Shown here: piece after piece, positions 42,932-51,426 of the stretch
How positions within the stretch are numbered: the first letter of the stretch is position 1
Layout: every line of letters starts with the position of its first letter
Assembly: GCF_003429005.1 (NCBI RefSeq)
Contig: NZ_QVQV01000002.1
Location: forward strand, 496,001 to 560,000
Reading direction: 5' to 3'
DNA: 64,000 nt
Source of the DNA: Paraburkholderia sp. DHOC27
GTDB taxonomy: Bacteria > Pseudomonadota > Gammaproteobacteria > Burkholderiales > Burkholderiaceae
Notes under the pieces: model-generated
The model's database searches: none
The model's input: the letters and a program-made list of their open reading frames with translations, nothing else
What the model was told of the DNA's origin: nothing
Made by a program: the position numbers and the translations under genes

Positions 42932-44076
42932 GACCTCTTCAGGCGCGTCAGGCGATGCAGCAGCCAGGCGCCAACCAGTTGCAATGCGAAAGCCAGATAG
43001 ACCAGCTTGCGCCCGTTCGGATCGAACCACATCGCGCCGAAATAACGCGGATTCGTCAGGATCAGAAAGCCGCCTATGCCCACCGGCAACAGGGCCAGCA
43101 CCACTGCCGACATGCGCGTCTCCGCGGACATCGCGGACAGCTCACGCTCGGCCTGTTCGAGATCGCGCATGAAGGTGGACATGCGGTCGAGCATCACATC
43201 GGCGCGGCCGCCGTACTTGACCGACAGGCGCAACACCGCGCCCACCAGTTCGAGTTCGTTGGCGCCATACAGCATGGCGGCCTGCGACAGCGCGCGGTCG
43301 ATTTCGACGCCGCTGCGCAACAGTCGGGACACCTGATCGAGGCAGGTGCGCAGCGGGGCTTCGGTGGTCTGCAAGGCGCCCTGGAATGCTGCCGGCACGC
43401 TATTGCCGAGCACGATCAGCCGCACGATGCCGTCCAGAAACGAAGGCAATTGCCGCACGATCATCATGCGGCGCTTGTTGGTGCGGGTGGACAGCACGAA
43501 GTAGACCGTGCAGGCGCACGCCAGCAGCGTCACGCCCGCCGCCGGCCAGCCACCCTCGCGGCCCGCCCACAGGCACAGCACGGCCGTGAAGCCGCCTGCG
43601 ATGGCGACCAGCGTGCGCGCGTTGGTGATGCCCGCGCGGTTCATGATGTGATCGAGCGCGAGGAAGCAGCGTGCTACCTGATAGCGGGCCAGCTCGCGCC
43701 AGCTGGCGCCCGCTTGCGGCGCCTGCACGGAGGTTTGCAACTGCGCGGCAGGCGCACGCGCGCCGGCGGTCTGACGTGTGCCGCCCGCTGCGTTGCCGGC
43801 GGCCCCACCTGCTGCGCCACTGCCGCCAGCGGCTCCGCCAAAGGCGAGACCCGCCGTGCGCGCCGCCGTGTGGCCTCCCCCATGAGCCGCCGCATTGCCG
43901 CCAAACGCTCCGCGCGCGCCGTCGAGACCCGCGGCCACGGCCGGTGCCATGCGGCTGTCGATGAAACGCGCGGTGCTCGCCTGTTCCTTGCGTTGCGCGC
44001 CGCGTTGCAGGATCAGCAACGCACCGGCCGCACACAGCAGCGCGAGCGCCGCAAAGATCAGCACGAAGCTAGACAT
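42928..44076 (-). CDS. tadB: Tad inner-membrane platform protein TadB
   Basis: The 382-residue protein has an N-terminal membrane helix, an unusual Gly/Ala-rich low-complexity insertion (about 52-100), then the F domain (LPSFLDGIVRLIVLGNSVPAAFQGAL, SVKYGGRADVMLDRMSTFMRDLEQAERELSAMSAETRMSA by ends). GGAGG precedes ATG 44076, and the start overlaps the cpaF stop by eight bases. The insertion is not part of the usual TadB. Confidence 0.92.
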   Translation of the reverse strand: MSSFVLIFAALALLCAAGALLILQRGAQRKEQASTARFIDSRMAPAVAAGLDGARGAFGGNAAAHGGGHTAARTAGLAFGGAAGGSGAAGGAAGNAAGGTRQTAGARAPAAQLQTSVQAPQAGASWRELARYQVARCFLALDHIMNRAGITNARTLVAIAGGFTAVLCLWAGREGGWPAAGVTLLACACTVYFVLSTRTNKRRMMIVRQLPSFLDGIVRLIVLGNSVPAAFQGALQTTEAPLRTCLDQVSRLLRSGVEIDRALSQAAMLYGANELELVGAVLRLSVKYGGRADVMLDRMSTFMRDLEQAERELSAMSAETRMSAVVLALLPVGIGGFLILTNPRYFGAMWFDPNGRKLVYLAFALQLVGAWLLHRLTRLKRS

Positions 44077-45427
44077 TGAAGCCTCCATCGAACCCGCCGC
44101 CGCCAATGCCGCTGAACCGGCCGTGCACGTCCGGCACGCCGCCGAGCGCCTGACGGAAGCGCGCGAGCTTCGGCGAATGCGGATGGATGCCGAGCGAGGT
44201 CCACTGGTCGAGTTCTTCGCCGTCCTGAGTGGTCACGGGCTCGTAGCGATACAGCTCCTGGGTCGCGATGATGTTGTCGGCGAGACCCGTGACTTCGGTG
44301 ATGGACAGAATGCGCCGCCGTCCATTCGACAGCCGCCCAATCTGCACGATGAAGTCGATCGCGTTGGCGATCTGCCGGCGCAGGCTCGACTCGGTGCCCT
44401 GGAAGCCCGCGAAGCCCGCCAGCATTTCGAGCCGGTACAGACATTCGCGCGGCGAACTGGCGTGCACGGTACCCATCGAACCGTCGTGGCCCGTGTTCAT
44501 GGCCTGCAGCATTTCCAGCACTTCACCGCCGCGCACTTCGCCGACGATGATGCGGTCCGGGCGCATCCGCAGCGTGTTGCGCAACAGGTCGCGAATGGTC
44601 ACGACACCGGCGCCGTCGAAGCCGCCGGGACGGCTTTCGAGCCGCACCACATGCGGGTGATTCAGCGAGAGTTCGGCGGTGTCCTCGATCGTCACCACCC
44701 GTTCCGGTTCGGGAATGTGAAACGCCAGCGCATTCAGCAACGAGGTTTTGCCCGAACTCGTGCCGCCCGACACCAGCACGTTGCAGCGCGCCGCCACCGC
44801 CGCTTCCAGCAGCGCGCCGATTTCCGGGCTGTAGGTGCCGTTGGCGAGCAGATCGTCGGGGCGCAGCGGGTCCTTGCGGAACTTGCGGATCGAGACGATC
44901 GGCCCGTCGATGGAGAGCGGCTCGATCACCACGTTCACGCGCCCGCCGTTCGGCAGACGCGCATCGACCATCGGGTTCGACTCGTCGAGGCGTCGCCCGA
45001 TTGGCGCGAGAATGCGCCGCACGATCCGCAGCAGATGCGCGTTGTCGGCAAAGCGCACCGGAATCTTGGTGAGCATGCCGTGACGCGACACGTACACGTC
45101 GTTGTAGCCGTTGATCAGGATGTCTTCGACCGCCGCGTCGTTGAGCAGGTCTTCGATCGGACCGAAGCCCGCCAGCTCCTTGGTGAGCGCCTCGGCAATC
45201 AGACGCACTTCGCTCTCGTTGATCGGAATGCGGCGCAGCCTCACGAAGCTGTCCATCTCCAGATCGACGAACTGATTGATCGCGTTACGCGACCAGCGGC
45301 CGAACTCCGCGCCGAGTTCCTCGATGCGCGTGAGCAGATGTTCGTGCGCCGCGTTCTTGATGTCCTGGAACTGCTGGCTATGCGCGAACGCAGGTGCGTC
45401 GTCGGCGAATTCGATGTCTTTAGCCAT
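44069..45427 (-). CDS. cpaF: Pilus assembly ATPase CpaF/TadA
   Basis: The 452-residue hexameric ATPase powers Flp pilus assembly. Walker A GGTSSGKTS lies at 221-229, an Asp box near 247-253 (IEDTAEL), a Walker B-like IIVGEVRGGE and a His box TGHDGSMGTVHASSP follow. It ends with a Gly/Phe-rich tail. It is preceded by the tadZ-type gene with three bases between and followed by tadB. Confidence 0.95.
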   Translation of the reverse strand: MAKDIEFADDAPAFAHSQQFQDIKNAAHEHLLTRIEELGAEFGRWSRNAINQFVDLEMDSFVRLRRIPINESEVRLIAEALTKELAGFGPIEDLLNDAAVEDILINGYNDVYVSRHGMLTKIPVRFADNAHLLRIVRRILAPIGRRLDESNPMVDARLPNGGRVNVVIEPLSIDGPIVSIRKFRKDPLRPDDLLANGTYSPEIGALLEAAVAARCNVLVSGGTSSGKTSLLNALAFHIPEPERVVTIEDTAELSLNHPHVVRLESRPGGFDGAGVVTIRDLLRNTLRMRPDRIIVGEVRGGEVLEMLQAMNTGHDGSMGTVHASSPRECLYRLEMLAGFAGFQGTESSLRRQIANAIDFIVQIGRLSNGRRRILSITEVTGLADNIIATQELYRYEPVTTQDGEELDQWTSLGIHPHSPKLARFRQALGGVPDVHGRFSGIGGGGFDGGFNV

Positions 45428-45430
45428 CGT

Positions 45431-46672
45431 CTATGACCGCTTGGTGGGGGTTGGAATGAAGCGCTTGAGCGCACTGAGCGCCGACTTGCCGTGCGCGTGC
45501 GCTGCTGCGCCAGCCGCGCCACCCAGCTTTTCGACGAGCGGCTCGAGCGCGCGTACATAGGGGTCGCGCGGCGCCGTGTCGCTCAACAACTGTCCCTGAT
45601 TGACTGCCTGTCCCAAGGGCACGCGCCGCTCCGGCAAGGTGGCGAGCAGCGGGATATCCAGACGCTGCGCGATCTGCGCGGCGGTGAGACCAAGATCCGG
45701 TTCGAACTTGTTGACGATCAGACCGACGCTGGCGGTGTCCACGCCCTCTTCACGCAGGCCGTCCAGCACGCCCACCGCCGAGACGATCGAGGCCACGCCC
45801 TGATCGCACAGCAGCCAGGTTTCGTCAGCGGAGCGCGCCACGTGCGCGATGAACTCACTGTTGCTGAAGCCGCCGAGGTCGATGATCTGCTGGTCGAAAA
45901 ACGCACGCAGACGGTTCAGCAGGCTCACCGAACTGGAGTACGAGACCTCGCGCATGTCGGCGAGATTCGGCGGCAGGCTGCTCAGCGCGAGGCCGCTCGC
46001 ATGACGCGACAGCGCGGTATGCACGAAGGTCTGATCGAAGCGGCGCAGATTGCGCACCGCTTCGACGAAGTTGAATTCACTGCGGGTGTTGAGCAGCAGC
46101 GAGCCGTCGCCGGCCGGCAAGCCGAGATCGAACAGCAGGCTGCGCCTGCCTTGCGACGCGTCGCGCCGGTGCAGCATGGCCGACAGGTTGGCGGCAAGCG
46201 TGCTCACCCCCATGCCGACCCGCGCGCCCAGCAGCACGGTGACCTTGCCATGCCGGCTGACCGGCTCGACGAGATTGTCGATCACCTGACGCGTGATGCG
46301 CAGGGCGTCGTCCGCCGGCGCGGCCAGATCGATGAAGTCACGCACGCCGGCCCGCAGCGCGGCGAGCGCGCTTTCCGGCTCGCCCACGCTGCCGACCGCG
46401 ACGATCTGCAGGCCCGGATAAGCGGCGCGTGCGGCCGCGGCGGCGGCGCTCGCAGCGGCCGCACGGCCACCGGAGAAGTCGACGAAGACCAGCGACGGAT
46501 TGAGCGCCGCAATGCGCTGCGTGAGCATGGTCGGATCGAGCGAGACCGGCTCGAGCGCCCCTACTCCGATCAGTGTATCGGCCAACCAGTGCACGTGCTC
46601 GTCGGCGAGCGACGCGAACACGAAGTGATCGGTGATCGCGCGTTCAGTCAACGATTGCGTTCTCGCGTTCAT
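45431..46672 (-). CDS. cpaE: CpaE/TadZ-type pilus localisation protein
   Basis: The 413-residue protein has an atypical receiver domain (1-140) and a MinD/ParA-type domain. The P-loop reads GARVGMGVST (149-158) and lacks the signature lysine, as many CpaE proteins do, so nucleotide hydrolysis is doubtful. Later motifs fit (LLFDLGLPAGDGS, IIDLGGFSN, GLIVNKFEP). TadZ homologues mark the pole for pilus assembly. The ATG at 46672 is preferred because AAGG lies nine bases before it; 46681 is possible. Confidence 0.88.
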   Translation of the reverse strand: MNARTQSLTERAITDHFVFASLADEHVHWLADTLIGVGALEPVSLDPTMLTQRIAALNPSLVFVDFSGGRAAAASAAAAAARAAYPGLQIVAVGSVGEPESALAALRAGVRDFIDLAAPADDALRITRQVIDNLVEPVSRHGKVTVLLGARVGMGVSTLAANLSAMLHRRDASQGRRSLLFDLGLPAGDGSLLLNTRSEFNFVEAVRNLRRFDQTFVHTALSRHASGLALSSLPPNLADMREVSYSSSVSLLNRLRAFFDQQIIDLGGFSNSEFIAHVARSADETWLLCDQGVASIVSAVGVLDGLREEGVDTASVGLIVNKFEPDLGLTAAQIAQRLDIPLLATLPERRVPLGQAVNQGQLLSDTAPRDPYVRALEPLVEKLGGAAGAAAHAHGKSALSALKRFIPTPTKRS

Positions 46673-46846
46673 GATGGACATCCTTTGACGGCCACGACTG
46701 CCGGCCCGTCGATTTGTGTTGCGCACTGCTGGCGGCGCGCCTGCGCGCACCGTTCTGCCTGCCCTGTTCGTCCTCCTCACGATGCGCCGGTGCCGGTGCG
46801 CGGCATGCGCGACACCACAGCGGCGAAATCGTGAACAGGTCGAGGT

Positions 46847-48316
46847 TCATTTTGAAAATCCCGGCGCCGCATCCGGCGCCATCACACCACCCAGCAGCGA
46901 ACGCCACACCGGCCCGTCACGCTGCTCCGAGAGTTCACCCGGCGTCGACGGCAGCGCCGCGCCCTTCGCGATCGGCGACACCAGATGCGGCGTCACGATG
47001 ATCACCAGCTCCTTGTCGTTCTGCGAGTAGCTCAGGTTCTTGAAGAACGCGCCGATAATCGGCAGGTCGCCGAGCACCGGCACCTTCGACACGTTCGAAA
47101 TGGTTTCGCGATCGATCAGGCCGCCAATCACGAAGCTTTCGCCGTCACCCAGTTCAACCGTCGTGTCCGCGCGGCGCGTCGTAATGGCCGGCACGGAGAC
47201 GCCGTTGATCGTCACCGCGTTGGTGAAGTCGAGTTCGCTCGCTTCCGGCGCCACTTTCAGGGCGATCCGTTCGGGACTCAGCACGGTCGGCGTCAAGGTC
47301 AGGCCCACCCCATACGGCTTGAATTCAATCGAGGTCGTGCCGAGACCCTGCGGCACCGGCACCGGAATTTCGCCACCGGCCAGGAAGCTTGCGGTCTGGC
47401 CGGACAACGCCACGAGTGTCGGCTCGGCCAGCACGCGTGCGAGGTTGTTGCTCTCCATCAGGCTCAGATTCGCGCTGATGCCGTGCGTGACCGAGTTGAA
47501 CACCAGGTTGAACGCGGACGAAATCGGCGAGGTCGAGGTGAACGACGGGTTCGCACCGAAGGTCGCCGAGCTCAGCGAGGCCGGCGCGAACGAGCCGAAG
47601 GTGAAGCCGTTGTTCTGCTTGAGCAGATTCAGCCCGACCTCTTTCAACACCGAACGGCTGAACTCGACTACCCGCACATCCACCTGCACCACGGAGCGCG
47701 TCGCGACCGTGGAGGCATCCACGACGAGGCCCGTCGTGCCTGCCGCATTACCCGAACCCGCTGAACCAGTTGAACCCGCCGCGCCTGCGCCGCCATGACT
47801 ACTGCTCGCCGCGCCCGTGCCGCTGCCGGCACCCGCACCGTTGTCCTGTCCCGCCGCACTGTGCGCACGGGCCTCACCTTCGGCGACATCCACGGCGCGC
47901 TGATGCTGCTCCATGTTCACCGCCGAGCCGGAAATCAGCGCCGTGTCGCCCATCGTCTGCACCGAAGGGGTGCCCGGCCCCAGCAACGCACGCGAGGCCG
48001 CGGTCCCCACGTTCACCGTGTAGGAGAGCGGCGCGTCGCGATCACGTGCCCACACCATCACGTTCGTGGTGCCCGGTGACTTGCCGATCAGCAGCACGCC
48101 GCCATGCTTGTCGCCGCGAATGATGAGCACGTCCGCGACTGACGGATCGCCCACGGCGATCCGCGTCAAGGTATGGCCACTCGCGAGCGACTGTTGCGAG
48201 CCGACCGTGATGTTGACTGCCTGCGGGGCATCCGCTGCGTCGCTGGCCGGCGCGACCACGAGCGTTGCCAGGCACAGCCAGGCTGCGAAACCGCATCCGA
48301 TAATCCGTTTTTTCAT
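46847..48316 (-). CDS. cpaC: Outer-membrane secretin CpaC/RcpA
   Basis: The 489-residue protein has a signal peptide, a pilus/BON-type N-domain (VNITVGSQQSL, AVGDPSVADVLII, GTTNVMVWARD) and the C-terminal secretin domain (LARVLAEPTLVALSGQTASFLAGGEIPVPVP, VPVLGDLPIIGAFF, ELVIIVTPHLV). A Gly/Ala/Ser-rich stretch at about 151-197 interrupts the N-domain region and is not typical. No ribosome-binding site is obvious before ATG 48316; ATG 48331 is an alternative. It follows cpaB by 43 bases. Confidence 0.92.
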   Translation of the reverse strand: MKKRIIGCGFAAWLCLATLVVAPASDAADAPQAVNITVGSQQSLASGHTLTRIAVGDPSVADVLIIRGDKHGGVLLIGKSPGTTNVMVWARDRDAPLSYTVNVGTAASRALLGPGTPSVQTMGDTALISGSAVNMEQHQRAVDVAEGEARAHSAAGQDNGAGAGSGTGAASSSHGGAGAAGSTGSAGSGNAAGTTGLVVDASTVATRSVVQVDVRVVEFSRSVLKEVGLNLLKQNNGFTFGSFAPASLSSATFGANPSFTSTSPISSAFNLVFNSVTHGISANLSLMESNNLARVLAEPTLVALSGQTASFLAGGEIPVPVPQGLGTTSIEFKPYGVGLTLTPTVLSPERIALKVAPEASELDFTNAVTINGVSVPAITTRRADTTVELGDGESFVIGGLIDRETISNVSKVPVLGDLPIIGAFFKNLSYSQNDKELVIIVTPHLVSPIAKGAALPSTPGELSEQRDGPVWRSLLGGVMAPDAAPGFSK

Positions 48317-48359
48317 ATTGTGTGGGCGCATCGACCGGCCGCCCGCTCCCCAGAACCCT

Positions 48360-49313
48360 TCAACGGGCGACCGTTTCGGTACGCCCACCCCGTATGACTT
48401 CAATTCCTTCTGTGCTGCCGCTTGCACGCGCTGCGACGCGTGCGACAGGCGCGGCGGCATGCGGGCTGGCCACGGCCCGCGTCACATTCGCCGTCTCGCC
48501 GGTACTGCCGGAGAGTTCGTTGAGCGCGAGGCCTGCTGCGGCGCGCGTCGAGTCCTGCGACGCCACGCCGGCAGGCGCGCTCGCCGCAATCTTCAACACG
48601 CCTGCAGGCATCGCAAACGCAGACGCTTCCATTACTTCGGCATCCTTTGGATTGCGCAGCGCGAATACCAGACGTCCCGCACCTTCAGCGAGCGTCAGCT
48701 TGTCGATATCGGCAACGGGTACGGCGAGCACGGCGGTGCGCACCATGCCGGTGGCGTCGTTGGCCGTGTCGGCGCTCGGCGTCGCGGTGCCGAATGCCAG
48801 CACCCGCACCTTCGACAACAGCAGGCGCGCCTGGCTGCGATCGATTTCCGCGCCGTTGTTGATACCGCCGTTGCTGTCGCGTTTTAGCGTGAAGAACACG
48901 TCGACAAAATTGCCTGGACGCAGCCGGTTGCCCACCGCGTTGCTTTCGTCGACGCGTACGGCAATCGCACGTTCACCCTGTTCGACACCTTCGGCGAGTC
49001 CCGACGACAGTTGCCCTTCCAGCACCGGCGACTGCACACCGATATCGCTGACAGGTACACGTCCTGCCAGTTGCGACGGATCGGCAAAGGCGCCATTCGG
49101 ATTGATGGGCAGCGATTCGACGCGCAGTGCGTCGACGGTAATCGGTTTGCCTGCCGGCAACGCGCGCGCCGCGACCACCACGGGAAAGGTGGCTTGCGCG
49201 ACGGTGGTTTGCGGCTGCACCGCCGGCTTGCGTGAGAGCGACCACGCGAACACGCCGAGCAGGACCGCGAGTACGATCAGCGCGCCTGCTGCGATACGGG
49301 TCAGATTCGGCAT
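48360..49313 (-). CDS. cpaB: Flp pilus assembly protein CpaB/RcpC
   Basis: The 317-residue protein has an N-terminal membrane helix (8-27) and an SAF domain (FPVVVAARALPAGKPITVDALR, then RLRPGNFVDVFFTL). It should sit in the periplasm and bind the secretin. A Ser/Ala-rich tail extends after about 270. It lies between tadE and cpaC, as in other Burkholderia tad loci. Confidence 0.92.
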   Translation of the reverse strand: MPNLTRIAAGALIVLAVLLGVFAWSLSRKPAVQPQTTVAQATFPVVVAARALPAGKPITVDALRVESLPINPNGAFADPSQLAGRVPVSDIGVQSPVLEGQLSSGLAEGVEQGERAIAVRVDESNAVGNRLRPGNFVDVFFTLKRDSNGGINNGAEIDRSQARLLLSKVRVLAFGTATPSADTANDATGMVRTAVLAVPVADIDKLTLAEGAGRLVFALRNPKDAEVMEASAFAMPAGVLKIAASAPAGVASQDSTRAAAGLALNELSGSTGETANVTRAVASPHAAAPVARVAARASGSTEGIEVIRGGRTETVAR

Positions 49314-49404
49314 GACGGCTCACCTCGTAATCTGAGCGCGGGCCGATTGAAGGCGTGCGCAGGCGTCCAGGAGAGTGCTTGCATGCAAGGAGCGAGCGGG
49401 GCCA

Positions 49405-49944
49405 TCACAGTATGTTTCCGGGGTTGAGTTGAACCATCGCGCTGCTGACGAGCGCACTGGGCATGGCCATGTTCATGAGCGGCAAATTCGGAATCAGCGG
49501 ATTGCTGGCGTAGTTGTAGGTGAGCGTGACGTTCACGCAATCCATCGAAGCGTTGTAGTTGCAGGTGGTGGGTGTTGCCACGCAGGTCGCCGTGTTGACC
49601 ATCGTCGCGATCATGTTGGTCGCCGCGCTGCACGCTGCGTTGGCGCGCGCCGTGAGTGCCGCGCTGACGCTCGTGGCCTGCTGGTAGTTGAGCGCCGCAC
49701 GTGCGCCCTCTTCCGCTGCGAGCGTGAGACTCTGCTGCGCGACGAACACGAGGCTGAACGTGACGATGCCGTACATCACGACGAAAAACAGCGGGAACAC
49801 CAGCGCGAATTCGACCGCGGCCACGCCGCGCTGACGCAGGCTCGAGGTACGCCTGCCTTGCGCACGCATGCCTTGCGTACGCCTGCCTTGCGCACGCTGG
49901 CATGAGATGCGTTTGCCGGCGACGCGTTGTGTGCATGCGTTCAT
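49405..49944 (-). CDS. tadE: TadE-like minor pseudopilin
   Basis: The 179-residue protein has a basic N-terminal extension of about 38 residues, partly made of five-residue repeats (AQGRR/TQGMR), then the pseudopilin segment RGVAAVEFALVFPLFFVVMYGIV. The Glu after VAAV is the residue needed for processing by the prepilin peptidase. The C-terminal part has several cysteines. Start ATG 49944 overlaps the peptidase stop by four bases. Confidence 0.88.
   Translation of the reverse strand: MNACTQRVAGKRISCQRAQGRRTQGMRAQGRRTSSLRQRGVAAVEFALVFPLFFVVMYGIVTFSLVFVAQQSLTLAAEEGARAALNYQQATSVSAALTARANAACSAATNMIATMVNTATCVATPTTCNYNASMDCVNVTLTYNYASNPLIPNLPLMNMAMPSALVSSAMVQLNPGNIL
49849..49893. repeat. Three 15-bp tandem repeats inside tadE
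   Basis: Units at 49849, 49864 and 49879 are variants of ACGCCTGCCTTGCGC, in frame with tadE, so copy-number changes would only alter the length of its cytoplasmic N-terminus by five residues each. Confidence 0.8.
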
Positions 49945-50441
49945 CGCACACTCCCCGCTACGCCATGCAACACCAGCAACGCGACCGCGGCAGCAGTGAG
50001 ACACGCCGCATACGGCGTGGCGCGCTTCTCACCCACCGCGAACGTAGGACCCCGTTGCCGCCCGAGCGAAGCGAGCCGCGTGCGGGTCGACAGCAGCACC
50101 CACACGGCATGCATGCCGCCGAGAATGCTCGCCGCCACCCACAGTCCGAACAGCGCGTGCACACCACACCACGCGCCGAGCACGGCGAACACCTTGACGT
50201 CGGCTGCGCCCATCACGCCGAGCACGAAGAGCGGCAACAGCACGACGAGACCGATCGCGAAACCGAGCGCGGCCTGGCCCATCGAAACATCAAAAGGATT
50301 GCGTTGCAGGAATGCAACGGCGAATGCCGCGACCAGTCCGGCCACGACAAGTGAATTGGGAATACGTCGACTGCGACAGTCGCACAACGCGACCGCCGCA
50401 GCCCACGCTACTAGCAGAAAATCAGCTACTGGCACATTCAT
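49941..50441 (-). CDS. cpaA: Prepilin peptidase CpaA/TadV
   Basis: The 166-residue A24-type aspartic peptidase has about six membrane segments, with the catalytic aspartates at Asp21 (CDCRSRRIPN) and Asp81 (MGAADVK). It lacks the N-methylase domain of PilD, as expected for the Tad version. It processes Flp, TadE and TadG. It comes 153 bases after flp and is coupled to tadE by a four-base overlap. Confidence 0.93.
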   Translation of the reverse strand: MNVPVADFLLVAWAAAVALCDCRSRRIPNSLVVAGLVAAFAVAFLQRNPFDVSMGQAALGFAIGLVVLLPLFVLGVMGAADVKVFAVLGAWCGVHALFGLWVAASILGGMHAVWVLLSTRTRLASLGRQRGPTFAVGEKRATPYAACLTAAAVALLVLHGVAGSVR

Positions 50442-50594
50442 AGAGCACTCGACGAGCGCAACGACCCGGTGCGGACCGCGGCAGCAGCCCGCACACCTTA
50501 TTAGCCAACACTCTCGACAGGCGAGCTAAAGCACCGGCCTGCAAAGGCCGTTATTTTTCGTTCGCTATGACAGGAGTCGCCGCCTTGATTTCGA

Positions 50595-50774
50595 CTAGCC
50601 GCCAGAAGTGGTGGGTAGTTTGCCAGCGACAGTGGTGAACACGCTGCTCAGGTCTGTGCCCAACGTGGTGACGGATGCAGCAATCGCTACTGCGATCAGT
50701 CCGGCAATCAGGCCATACTCAAGCGCCGTCACGCCTTTGGTTTCTCTCAGGAATTTGATAGTCAGGTTTTTCAT
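50595..50774 (-). CDS. flp: Flp-type pilin
   Basis: The 59-residue major pilin is too short for most gene callers. It reads KFLRETKG, cleavage after Gly14, then VTALEYGLIAGLIAVAIAASV, with Glu19 and Tyr20 of the Flp motif. The mature pilin is about 45 residues and ends in Gly-Gly. It is the first gene of the tad locus. It has a long upstream region, as expected for a separately controlled, highly expressed gene. Confidence 0.94.
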   Translation of the reverse strand: MKNLTIKFLRETKGVTALEYGLIAGLIAVAIAASVTTLGTDLSSVFTTVAGKLPTTSGG

Positions 50775-51426
50775 TTTCGCCCTCGGAACTTCATCTATTC
50801 ATTTGATATTCATATCTGCACACGACGCGGGTGTTTTCAGTGTCACAAACGATGATTCTCTCGTTCATCGCCTGTGGGTCTCGTACACTGCACACCACTT
50901 TCATCGCGGCCGCAAACTGCTACGCATTACGTTTGGCCGTCTGTCCGATATCGCACCTCCCTCGTCAAACTGTGATGCTTCCGGCTTTTATAGCGCATCA
51001 ATCTTATTAAAGCAATTGTCTCAAGCCGTTTTCGAACTAATGCTTTTGAAGCTTTGCGTATACATAGATTAACGGCAATGCGTGCGGTGCAGCACATAGT
51101 ATTAACACTGAGTTAGATTCGCTCCACTAAGTATCTGTTTGAACCGCTCGTTTCAAGCAAAACGGCAGCGTGACGTTACGCGGCGTACCGTAACGCGCAC
51201 GCTGGGTCGTTACGTTACGCACACTGCGAATCGGCCTCGCCACGATCCGTTTCGCATCGCCAGCGCGCTTCGCGCCATCTCCTCGTTCACCTCGCAGAAC
51301 CGCGCCAGATATGGCGCGCAGCCCGTTCGCCAAAAATACTTCGCGATTCTCCAGTTGAAATGGCACACCTGTTGCAAATAAAGGCACGCAGCAACACCCA
51401 ACAACACAATGCGATGCGAGGGCGAC
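50775..51426. promoter_or_regulatory. Divergent control region, flp / lipoprotein 1, with GTTACG motifs
   Basis: These 652 bases hold no gene that I can support and are AT-richer than their surroundings between 50780 and 51120. I looked for a -24/-12 promoter for flp and did not find one. At 51168-51202 there is an imperfect inverted repeat centred on CGTTACG (51174-51180) and CGTAACG (51189-51195). A further CGTTACGTTACG follows at about 51208-51219. These lie about 205-260 bases before the lipoprotein gene. Confidence 0.45.

Noticed and set aside
50608..51072. A 154-codon plus-strand open frame near flp
   Set aside because: It begins opposite the flp pilin and then runs through AT-rich control DNA. 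There is no ribosome-binding site or recognisable product.
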